Positions 34,354-40,874 of a stretch of DNA of 64,000 nucleotides are shown here, one piece after another. Source of the stretch: Chitinophagales bacterium (GTDB taxonomy: Bacteria; Bacteroidota; Bacteroidia; Chitinophagales; Saprospiraceae); contig JAAFJY010000016.1 of assembly GCA_013299105.1 (NCBI GenBank), forward strand, positions 62,001-126,000, given 5' to 3'. A program made the position numbers and the translations under genes. Within the stretch, counting starts at the first letter, position 1, and every line of letters begins with the position of its first letter. The notes under the pieces were generated by a model. The model was not told the DNA's origin. It saw only the letters and a list, made by a program, of their open reading frames with translations, and did not search any database.

Positions 34354-35583
34354 ATGTACCGTCGTTCGTTCTTAAAAACTGCTGCATTTGGCATCATTGG
34401 AGTGTCCAGACTCAATGCTTTTGCAAACCCATTCTCAATAACTCCATCAGAACGTGAGGTAGCGATCAAGGCACGCATTTTTAACACCATAAATGTGCCA
34501 TTGCCTATTGAAAAAATTGAGTTACTCAAGGCCCAAGGGGAGCTATTCCTGATCGTTCGAGCTGGTGAATTCAGCGGCATTGCGGTATGCAACCAACGCA
34601 TGCAAAACCTCGACTCCTTGCTCAAAGGCCTGATTTTGCCCTATTATTTGCAGAGAGATGCCCGGCAAATTGTCGAATGGTGCGAAGGCGTATTCCTGGA
34701 CGAGCGCAACTACAAGTACGGGGGAATGCCCTTTTGGAATTGTGCCGGTAGTGTAGAGATTGCCATTTGGGATTTGCTGGGCAAAGTCGCCCGTAAACCA
34801 GTTCATTTTTTCCTGGGTGAACAAGTTAGAACTGAATTTCCGGTATATTTATCTAGTCTCACCCGCAATACAACAGCTGAACAAGAAACAGCATTTTTAG
34901 GTAAAAAACTGGCCGAAACCGGGGCCAAAGCCGTTAAAATCAAAGTGGGTGGCCGAATGCAAAACACCCCACAAGATGAAGTCCGTACCCAAGCCCTCAC
35001 TCCTCTCCTGCGCAAAACCTTCGGCGACCAACTGACTATTTATGCCGATGCCAATGGCTCTTACACCCCGGAAGAAGGCATTAGGGTAGGAAAGTTTTTG
35101 GAAGGTCACGACGTAGATATCTTTGAAGAGGCCTGCTCCTGGGAAAATTATGCAGGCAACCTCAAAGTGAACAAAAGCCTGAAACGCATGAAATTGGCCG
35201 GAGGGGAACAAGACAGCAGCGCTTATCGTTTCCAGGATATTGCTGAAAAAGGGATCTATGACATCTTGCAACCTGATGTGTATTACAATGGTGGCATCTT
35301 GCGCACCTTAAAAGTTGCCGATCTGGCTGCCCAACATGGTCGCTATTTTGCGCCCCATAGCCCCAAAGCAGATCCACTACACGCTCCCTTCTCACAACTC
35401 ATGGCAGTAGCACCAGCGGTGTACGGATTTCAAGAATACCCCAGTTCTTTTCCAGCACAACAAGCAGCCTGGTACGCCCCCCATATCATTGTAAAAGAAG
35501 GTAAATTGCCCATCCTGGATGGCCCCGGCTTAGGGATGCAATATGACGAGCAAATTTTTCACTCAGCCCAAAAAATCGTTTAG
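34354..35583 (+). CDS. Enolase-superfamily (mandelate racemase/muconate lactonizing-like) enzyme with Tat-like signal
   Basis: 409 aa beginning MYRRSFLKTAAFGIIGVSR, a twin-arginine-type leader, so export is likely. The enolase capping domain is followed by a barrel with KAVKIKVGG (KxK), IYADANGSYTPEEG (first metal Asp), IFEEACSW (Glu), LAGGEQDSS (Glu/Asp) and DILQPDVYYNGG. In this superfamily these residues bind Mg and abstract the proton alpha to a carboxylate. Dehydration or epimerisation of a sugar acid is likely, consistent with the nearby uronate-type genes. The exact substrate is not predictable. Confidence 0.82.
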   Translation: MYRRSFLKTAAFGIIGVSRLNAFANPFSITPSEREVAIKARIFNTINVPLPIEKIELLKAQGELFLIVRAGEFSGIAVCNQRMQNLDSLLKGLILPYYLQRDARQIVEWCEGVFLDERNYKYGGMPFWNCAGSVEIAIWDLLGKVARKPVHFFLGEQVRTEFPVYLSSLTRNTTAEQETAFLGKKLAETGAKAVKIKVGGRMQNTPQDEVRTQALTPLLRKTFGDQLTIYADANGSYTPEEGIRVGKFLEGHDVDIFEEACSWENYAGNLKVNKSLKRMKLAGGEQDSSAYRFQDIAEKGIYDILQPDVYYNGGILRTLKVADLAAQHGRYFAPHSPKADPLHAPFSQLMAVAPAVYGFQEYPSSFPAQQAAWYAPHIIVKEGKLPILDGPGLGMQYDEQIFHSAQKIV

Positions 35584-35716
35584 CGAGGATACTGTCAAAA
35601 CTTCTTTTTCCATTTTGTTCAATACACAGTTCCGCAAAATGACGATTTGTCGGATATTTATTCTTTGATCAAAAAAAAGTCGAAATATTTGACTAAGTAA
35701 TTGTTTTAGCATAGTA

Positions 35717-35733
35717 TTGCGCAATCGTTTGCA
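35717..35733. promoter_or_regulatory. LacI-family-like operator, site 1
   Basis: TTGCGCAATCGTTTGCA contains the imperfect palindrome GCAATCGTTTGC with central CG, typical of LacI/PurR-family operators. An identical 17-base copy lies 119 bases downstream. Confidence 0.55.
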
Positions 35734-35835
35734 TCATTTCATACCAATGTCATTGCTCAATCTGGGAATTAATCCAAGATTATATTGCATTCTTTGCATA
35801 AAAGCCTGGTAAGAGATGATTTTTTTTGGTCAATT

Positions 35836-35852
35836 TTGCGCAATCGTTTGCA
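35836..35852. promoter_or_regulatory. LacI-family-like operator, site 2
   Basis: Exact copy of the 17-base site at 35717-35733, ending 20 bases before the sigma-factor ATG at 35873. The pair at 119-base spacing could allow looping. No LacI-type regulator gene is in the window. Confidence 0.55.
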
Positions 35853-35872
35853 CAATTTTATCCTCAAGGCCT

Positions 35873-36439
35873 ATGTCAGTCACCACAGCCAGCGTTCAAG
35901 CATTTGTGAATGGAAACATCACCTATTTCGATGCCAGCCAAAAAGCTTTTGATGCCTTATTCAAGGAGCAATACCAACCACTCTGCCGTTTTGCCTATTC
36001 CCTGCTTGATTCTGTTGAATTAGCGGAGGAAGTGGTAGCTGATGTTTTTATTAAAATTTGGAAGAACAAAGAAAATTTGCAAATCCAAACTTCCCTGAAG
36101 GCCTATCTTATGGCTTCGGTACGCAACCGTTCTATTGACTACCTGCGCAAGCAATTACGCCATCAAACGGAATCAGATGAAGGGGTCAAGGATCTGGCTA
36201 CCAACTACAGCTCGCCTGAAGAGCAGGCCATCTCGGCTGAACTGGAACAAATCATTGAATCGGCCATCGACCAACTCCCTCCCCAAGGGCGCATCATTTT
36301 TCGCATGAGCCGCGACCAAGGCTTGAGGTACCAGGAAATCGCCGATCAAATGCAAATCTCTATCAAAACCGTCGAAACCCACATGGTCCGTTCTTTGAAG
36401 ACTTTGCGCGAAAATTTAGGAAAGAAGCGCTTGGATTGA
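35873..36439 (+). CDS. Orphan ECF RNA polymerase sigma factor (FecI-like, Bacteroidota family)
   Basis: 188 aa from ATG 35873 (MSVTTASVQAFVNGN). Region 2 has DALFKEQYQPLCRFAYSLL, AEEVVADVFIKIWKNKENL and LKAYLMASVRNRSIDYLRK. Region 4 has IDQLPPQGRIIFRMSRDQGL and YQEIADQMQISIKTVETHMVRSLKTLRENL. This is the FecI-like group that usually pairs with a FecR anti-sigma factor and a SusCD system. Here no fecR follows; the gene is flanked by two enolase-type genes and preceded by a repeated LacI-like operator. The target regulon is unknown. Confidence 0.87.
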   Translation: MSVTTASVQAFVNGNITYFDASQKAFDALFKEQYQPLCRFAYSLLDSVELAEEVVADVFIKIWKNKENLQIQTSLKAYLMASVRNRSIDYLRKQLRHQTESDEGVKDLATNYSSPEEQAISAELEQIIESAIDQLPPQGRIIFRMSRDQGLRYQEIADQMQISIKTVETHMVRSLKTLRENLGKKRLD

Positions 36440-36500
36440 GGGGCCTTGCGTGGAAGACGTGGGGGTTGATTTATGAAACCTCTTTGAAGTCCTAGCTTGA

Positions 36501-36525
36501 TAAGGTTTATTCGTGGCTTATCACT
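36501..36525 (+). repeat. Short dispersed repeat, copy 1
   Basis: TAAGGTTTATTCGTGGCTTA plus TCACT matches 38822-38846 with two differences in 25 bases. Both copies lie next to other intergenic repeats. Confidence 0.5.
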
Positions 36526-36536
36526 AAGGGCCCTAA

Positions 36537-36684
36537 ATTTTAAATTTCAAAACGCTTAAACCGTACAAACGAATGCCAAAAGCACCTCATAACTTGACAG
36601 CGAGCCCCCAAATCATATCGTATGTTGTATATTGTCTATCGTATGTTAAAAAAGTAAACCTAAAAACCCCAGAACTCACGTTAG
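36537..36684 (+). repeat. Dispersed repeat family B, copy 1
   Basis: About 148 bases aligning with the reverse complement of 51635-51783. Shared blocks are ATTTTAAATTTCAAAA, CAGCGAGCCCC-AAATCATAT, a GTATGT-rich stretch ending CTATCGTAT-TTAAAAAA, and AACTCACGTTA. No ORF crosses it. Confidence 0.72.
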
Positions 36685-36694
36685 TATCTGAGCT

Positions 36695-36803
36695 AAAATA
36701 AGGTGGACATCTTTGTTTTTGAGGTTTAGCAAAAAAGAACACAAATCCTTTCATCCAGTTGTTTATCTTTTTTCACTAAACCCAAATCTGTCCACCTTAT
36801 TTT
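36695..36803 (+). repeat. Inverted-repeat element (MITE-like or long hairpin)
   Basis: AAAATAAGGTGGACA at 36695-36709 is perfectly complementary to TGTCCACCTTATTTT at 36789-36803, and an inner GGTTTAG / CTAAACC pair extends the symmetry. Each arm is about 45 bases with small gaps. The outer right end runs into a T-tract, so it may also act as a terminator. Confidence 0.65.
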
Positions 36804-36839
36804 TTTACGCTCCCTTATTCAAAAAACTTTCAATCCCCT

Positions 36840-36866
36840 GGTAACATTTTTAACCAATTGAAATAT
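36840..36866 (+). promoter_or_regulatory. GGTAACA-N13-GAAATAT motif before the small secreted-protein gene
   Basis: GGTAACA (36840-36846), 13 bases, then GAAATAT (36860-36866), 27 bases before the ATG at 36894. Its downstream box is identical to that before the P-loop gene (9698-9704). Confidence 0.5.
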
Positions 36867-36893
36867 GTGTGCGTAATCCAAAACACAACGCAC

Positions 36894-37292
36894 ATGAAAA
36901 CTTCAATCGTCACACTCATCATCCTCATCGCCCCCTTGTTTTTGAATTTTCGCTTTACCGAGCCAAATGCTGATTTGAGCCAACAAATGGCCGGAAAATG
37001 GGAAGTCAGCTATGTAATGTCTCAAACCCTCCATACCCGCGAATTGGCCGCTTACACCTTTGAATTTCAAGCTGGCGGCCAATTGGTAGTTGTACTTCCC
37101 AACGAAGACGAGGCTTTGGGCTCCTGGAATGTTGATCCTTCTAAGCATGAAATCGAAATCCACTTGGGCGGCAACAATGCACTTCGTCACTTGGAAAACA
37201 AATGGCATGTAAGCCAAATTGAAGGGGAGCAAATGAAATGGATGAGTGAATTGGGAAACCAAGAAATCATGATCCAGTGGAAAAAGCATTGA
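36894..37292 (+). CDS. Small secreted protein, possible lipocalin-like fold
   Basis: 132 aa from ATG 36894 (MKTSIVTLIILIAPLFLNFR), a signal peptide. The mature part (QMAGKWEVSYVMSQTL; YTFEFQAGGQLVVVLPNED; EIEIHLGGNNALRHL; MKWMSELGNQEIMIQW) shows the strand pattern of lipocalin-like Bacteroidota proteins that begin with a GxW motif. I cannot assign a ligand. It converges with the second enolase gene, with only 10 bases between stops. Confidence 0.6.
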   Translation: MKTSIVTLIILIAPLFLNFRFTEPNADLSQQMAGKWEVSYVMSQTLHTRELAAYTFEFQAGGQLVVVLPNEDEALGSWNVDPSKHEIEIHLGGNNALRHLENKWHVSQIEGEQMKWMSELGNQEIMIQWKKH

Positions 37293-37302
37293 CCTTGCGA
37301 CC

Positions 37303-38532
37303 TTACTTCAGTTGCCGCTTTGCCATCTCTTTTTCATTCACCTCCAAGCCAAGTCCAGGTTCTTGCGGGATGTACAAAAAGCCATCTTCAAATTTCAGGC
37401 TGTTGTGAAACAAGCCGTCTAGCCCCAACTCAGGCCTCATGCCTGAAAATTCCTGTACACTAGCCGCATTGGTAATGGAGGCTACCAAATTGAGGCTGGC
37501 AGCCGTGGCCAAAGTGGGGCGGGTGTTGTGCACCATGATTTCTTTTTCAAAAGCCTGAGCCATACTCGCCACTTTTTTGCACTCGGTAATGCCTGCGCAC
37601 TTGATTAGGTCCAGGTTCAAAAAGTCAGGGTTGCCCGTCACAATCAGGTCTCTGAATTGCCACTTGTTGTATTCGTGTTCACCTGCATTTACGTCGCAGG
37701 GCAGGGCATCAACTACTTGCCTCAACCCAGGGTAATCCTGAAAAGAGACGGGTTCTTCGACCATGGCAATATTGAAATGCTCATACAGCTTCAAGCCCAG
37801 ATCAATGGCTTTTGATGCAGTATAACCGTTGTTGAAATCCACAAAAAGGGTGATGTTGTCACCGATGGCCTTCCTTACGGCCTTGATGCATTCATAGGTA
37901 AACTCCAGCGGTGGATTTTTATACTGCTCGCGGATTTGCATGCGCGCTTTCACGGTCTTGTAGCCTTGACTAACGAAATTGGCTCCGATTTTTGCCATCT
38001 CGTCTGGGGTTAAAAAGCCGCCTTTGGCCCGACGGCCATAACTGCCATAAACAGCGGTTTTTTCAATTTTACTGCCCCCCAGCAAGTGGTGTACGGGTTG
38101 CTTAAGCAAACGCCCGCGCAGGTCCCACAAAGCATTGTCAACCCCGGCAATCGCTCCTGGCAACAAACCAGTACTGCCAGCCTCAATGCCTTGAAAATAC
38201 ATGCGGTCCCACAGGTATTCGGTATGCATGGCGTCCTGTCCTTTGACCAGGGGTTTGCAGATGGTATCTACCACTGCAGCGGTGAGTTTGGGGTAGTCGT
38301 GGTCTCCTTCGCCCCAACCGGAGATGCCCGCATCCGTTTCGATTTTTACGAAGGTGGCTTCGTCAAAAAAATAGGTTTTAACGTCCGTGATCTTCACCCC
38401 TGCGGCTGGACCTGCATTGAATTTTTTCTCTTCCCAAAAGTCAGCGGCCTTGCTTTGGTTGAGCGGGATACTGGCCCCAATTGAGCCCAATAAAATATTG
38501 CGCAAGAAAGATTTTCTGCTTTGCATACTCAT
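37303..38532 (-). CDS. Enolase-superfamily sugar-acid dehydratase (galactonate dehydratase-like)
   Basis: About 409 aa from ATG 38532 (MSMQSRKSFLRNILLGSIGAS), a Tat-like leader with RK rather than RR; ATG 38526 is an alternative. It has GISGWGEGDHDYPKL, the barrel motifs LFVDFNNGYTASKA, MVEEPVSFQDYPGL, NAGEHEYNKWQFRDL and LIKCAGITECKKVA, and the catalytic-loop type MVHNTRPTLATAASLNL. The overall pattern is of D-galactonate-dehydratase-like enzymes. It would dehydrate a sugar acid in the periplasm or cytoplasm. It shares the region with another enolase enzyme and pectin-type hydrolases. Confidence 0.82.
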   Translation of the reverse strand: MSMQSRKSFLRNILLGSIGASIPLNQSKAADFWEEKKFNAGPAAGVKITDVKTYFFDEATFVKIETDAGISGWGEGDHDYPKLTAAVVDTICKPLVKGQDAMHTEYLWDRMYFQGIEAGSTGLLPGAIAGVDNALWDLRGRLLKQPVHHLLGGSKIEKTAVYGSYGRRAKGGFLTPDEMAKIGANFVSQGYKTVKARMQIREQYKNPPLEFTYECIKAVRKAIGDNITLFVDFNNGYTASKAIDLGLKLYEHFNIAMVEEPVSFQDYPGLRQVVDALPCDVNAGEHEYNKWQFRDLIVTGNPDFLNLDLIKCAGITECKKVASMAQAFEKEIMVHNTRPTLATAASLNLVASITNAASVQEFSGMRPELGLDGLFHNSLKFEDGFLYIPQEPGLGLEVNEKEMAKRQLK

Positions 38533-38696
38533 GAGTTGATGGGCAATATACCCTGAACAAATGAAAGACGCATTCACCTGCCCTATCCACTGAATCCAAG
38601 TGCATGACTTTTCACCCAAGTGGGGGTTTAGGTCAAAAAATAGCAGAATAAATAAAAGTTCAAAAATAAATCTTGTCAATTTTTTGAATGTTAGCT

Positions 38697-38720
38697 GTCA
38701 ACATCATGGTCAACATCATG
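38697..38720 (+). repeat. Exact tandem duplication of GTCAACATCATG
   Basis: Two perfect 12-base copies in a row, directly before the ATCCGTG array. Confidence 0.8.
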
Positions 38721-38726
38721 CTGGAA

Positions 38727-38761
38727 ATCCGTGTGAATCCGTTTAATCCGTGTCATCCGTG
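38727..38761 (+). repeat. ATCCGTGTn minisatellite
   Basis: Four consecutive units: ATCCGTGTGA, ATCCGTTTA, ATCCGTGTC, ATCCGTG, with a period of 9-10 bases. Arrays of this word are seen in intergenic DNA of diverse bacteria; the role is unknown. Confidence 0.7.
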
Positions 38762-38821
38762 TTCCAAAAACGGCCTCGCGCAGCGAGGACATAGCTAACA
38801 AAGTACGCAGTTGCGATTTGG

Positions 38822-38846
38822 TAAGATTTATTCGTGGCTTGTCACT
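38822..38846 (+). repeat. Short dispersed repeat, copy 2
   Basis: TAAGATTTATTCGTGGCTTG plus TCACT matches 36501-36525. Its end overlaps the stop codon (38842-38844) of the membrane-protein gene. Confidence 0.5.
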
Positions 38847-39702
38847 TTGCTTTTTCCTTCAACCACAAATAAAAAGGCACCAAAAAATGCGGAAAACGCA
38901 TCAGCCACTCATGCAGCCACATTGCGGCCCAGTTTCCCAGAAAATCCCAGTTAAAGTGGGACCACAAGCGGGCACAAGTCGTCAAAAACCCCCAGGCGAT
39001 CAGGTAAAAATAGGTCAACTGTTGGCCTTTGAGGGGCAAAAACAAATAAGCAGCTGCCACAAAATCCAAGACACCCATCGTTTTTAAGAAAACTTCGGCC
39101 TGGCCTTCGTTCAATCCTAAACCATTGATGCTCATGTCTAAAAAATCAGCTGGCCGGGGGTACCAGCCCAGGGCATACATGCCATGCCCGATGAAGGTGG
39201 AGGCAATGGCGATTTTAGTCCACAAGCCAGCTCCACGGCTGTCCCTGATCCAAAGCAAGAACAAACAAGGGGTAGCCCATTGTAGCCCTAACTCTAAAAA
39301 TTGTCCCACTCGCCAACCATGTTCCTTGCAGACCAGCAAGGACAAAAAAAGGAGAATCATGCCGGAGAGCCGAAGTAGAAACGTCCTCAATTTGCCCAAT
39401 TTTGGAGGTAAAAACACCGACCAGGCTGCAAAAAAAAGCACCAGCCCCAGCCCTTTGACCCCCGCGCTGATGTTTTGTCCAACCAATGGATCATTGATAT
39501 AAGCTTGCCAAGACCAACCAATTGATTCGACCAAGCCCCGCATCCATTTTTCATCCCACAATAAAGCACGGTAAGGTGGATCCCAACGCAAGTGCTGCCA
39601 AGCTTTGCCCAAGAGCAGGCAAAAAGTGGTGATTTTGAGCACAACAAGCGGCGATTGTTGCCTACTTGTCAGAATCCTGCTTATTTTTTCGATAAAAAAC
39701 AT
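38842..39702 (-). CDS. Multi-pass membrane protein of unknown function
   Basis: 286 aa with about seven hydrophobic segments. The first is near residues 18-33 (PLVVLKITTFCLLLGKAW) and the last near 255-280 (FLVPFYLWLKEKAK). The motif IGHGMYALGWYPRPADFLDM and the following VLDFVAAAYLFLP resemble DoxX-like small membrane proteins, but I cannot assign a family firmly. The ATG at 39702 shares the sequence CATG with the divergent cutA ATG at 39701, and a stop codon lies just upstream, so no earlier start exists. Confidence 0.6.
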   Translation of the reverse strand: MFFIEKISRILTSRQQSPLVVLKITTFCLLLGKAWQHLRWDPPYRALLWDEKWMRGLVESIGWSWQAYINDPLVGQNISAGVKGLGLVLFFAAWSVFLPPKLGKLRTFLLRLSGMILLFLSLLVCKEHGWRVGQFLELGLQWATPCLFLLWIRDSRGAGLWTKIAIASTFIGHGMYALGWYPRPADFLDMSINGLGLNEGQAEVFLKTMGVLDFVAAAYLFLPLKGQQLTYFYLIAWGFLTTCARLWSHFNWDFLGNWAAMWLHEWLMRFPHFLVPFYLWLKEKAK

Positions 39703-40027
39703 GCCCTTCTTGGTCTTCTACGTCCCCCATGCCTCACTGGAGCAGGCGCAATTGCTGGGGAATCAATTGCTGTCAGAACGTTTGATCGCTTGCGCCAATT
39801 ATTTCCCCATAGAAAGTGCTTACCATTGGCAAGGTCAAATCGAGGCCGAAGCTGAGTATGTATCGGTCTTAAAAACCTCAATACGCCAAGAAAGCACCGT
39901 TGAAGCGCGCATCCAAGCGCTACATCCCTACGCCACACCCTGTATCACCCGCTGGGAAGTACGCGCCAATGCCGATTACGAAGCCTGGATTGAAAAAGAA
40001 ACCCAAATAGCCCCCTCCAAACTTTAA
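39701..40027 (+). CDS. cutA: CutA1-family divalent-ion tolerance protein
   Basis: 108 aa from ATG 39701 (MPFLVFYVPHASLEQAQLLG). The CutA1 signatures LLSERLIACANYFPIESAYHWQGQIE and YVSVLKTS are present, as is HPYATPCITRWEV. CutA1 proteins form very stable trimers with a ferredoxin-like fold; the proposed role in copper tolerance is weakly established. The ORF is open further upstream inside the divergent membrane-protein gene, but the homology begins at 39701. Confidence 0.87.
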   Translation: MPFLVFYVPHASLEQAQLLGNQLLSERLIACANYFPIESAYHWQGQIEAEAEYVSVLKTSIRQESTVEARIQALHPYATPCITRWEVRANADYEAWIEKETQIAPSKL

Positions 40028-40041
40028 TCGGAGCCCCTCTC

Positions 40042-40073
40042 TTCAACCCTTCAACATTTCAACCTTTCAACTA
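40042..40073 (-). repeat. TTCAACNN minisatellite behind the Fe-S reductase gene
   Basis: Four 8-base units (TTCAACCC, TTCAACAT, TTCAACCT, TTCAACTA). The last unit contains the complement of the stop codon of the minus-strand gene, so on that strand the array starts at the stop. Confidence 0.8.
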
Positions 40074-40853
40074 CCTCACCATGTTGTTCACGATCAGCTC
40101 CGCCAAATCGTAAACCATTACCTCATCCTGCTTGTCCTTGGCTTTAATGCCGTCTTGCATCATGGTCAGGCAGAATGGGCAGTTGGCAGCCACGATGCTG
40201 GCCCCGGTTTTGAGGGCTTCTTCGGCGCGCTCCAGGTTGATGCGCTTGTCGCCGGGTTCGTCTTCTTTGAACATTTGTGCGCCACCAGCTCCGCAGCACA
40301 AGCCGTTGCTGCGGCAGCGTTTCATTTCCACCAATTGGCTATCGAGCGATTCCAACACCGCACGCGGTGCTTCATACACGCCATTTACCCGGCCCAGGTA
40401 GCAAGAATCGTGGTAAGTGATTTTTTTTCCCTTGAAAGTACCCCCTTCCGACATTTTGATGCGGCCCGCATTGATCAGTTCTTGCAACAATTGCGAATGG
40501 TGTACCACCTCATAGTTGCCGCCTAGCGCAGGGTATTCATTTTTCAGGGTATTGAAGCAATGCGGACAAGCGGTTACGATTTTTTTCACTTCATACCCGT
40601 TCAAAATCTGGATATTTTGCAAGGCTAAAGTTTGGAACACAAACTCGTTGCCCGCCCGCCGGGCAGGGTCGCCCGTACACATTTCTTCGGTGCCGAGAAT
40701 GGCGAATGACATGCCCACTGCGTCCAAAACCTGGCAAATGGCTTTGGTCACTTTTTGGGCACGAGCGTCAAAACTGCCAGCACAACCCACCCAAAACAGG
40801 ATTTCTGGTTCGCGGCCTTCGGCGGCCATTTCGGCCATGGTATATACTTTCAT
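40071..40853 (-). CDS. (Fe-S)-binding protein with two CCG domains (HdrB/GlcF-like)
   Basis: 260 aa. Two cysteine-rich CCG modules are visible: ILFWVGCAGSFDARAQ with VTACPHCFNTLKNEY, and ITYHDSCYLGRVNGVY with GLCCGAGGAQMF and ANCPFCLTMM. This is the catalytic-type subunit of heterodisulfide-reductase-like complexes. It is 21 bases after the membrane-bound Fe-S gene, so the pair probably forms one membrane oxidoreductase passing electrons between a soluble donor and quinone. The donor is not identifiable. The pair is common in Bacteroidota. Confidence 0.85.
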   Translation of the reverse strand: MKVYTMAEMAAEGREPEILFWVGCAGSFDARAQKVTKAICQVLDAVGMSFAILGTEEMCTGDPARRAGNEFVFQTLALQNIQILNGYEVKKIVTACPHCFNTLKNEYPALGGNYEVVHHSQLLQELINAGRIKMSEGGTFKGKKITYHDSCYLGRVNGVYEAPRAVLESLDSQLVEMKRCRSNGLCCGAGGAQMFKEDEPGDKRINLERAEEALKTGASIVAANCPFCLTMMQDGIKAKDKQDEVMVYDLAELIVNNMVR

Positions 40854-40874
40854 GGTGTTTACTTCGTGGTGGGT

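Larger units (their letters stand above)
36440..36893. other. Repeat-rich intergenic region after the orphan sigma gene
   Basis: This 454-base gap contains the short repeat at 36501-36525, repeat B copy 1 (36537-36684), the inverted-repeat element at 36695-36803, and a GGTAACA-N13 motif at 36840-36866. I see no coding potential. Confidence 0.6.
38533..38841. other. Intergenic region with minisatellites
   Basis: 309 bases between a minus-strand gene start and the stop of another minus-strand gene. It holds an exact 12-base tandem duplication (38697-38720), an ATCCGTG array (38727-38761) and the short repeat at 38822-38846. No ORF is supported. Confidence 0.55.

Noticed and set aside
38697-38761. 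CRISPR-like array
   Set aside because: The units are 9-12 bases with no spacers of constant length, and no cas genes are present.
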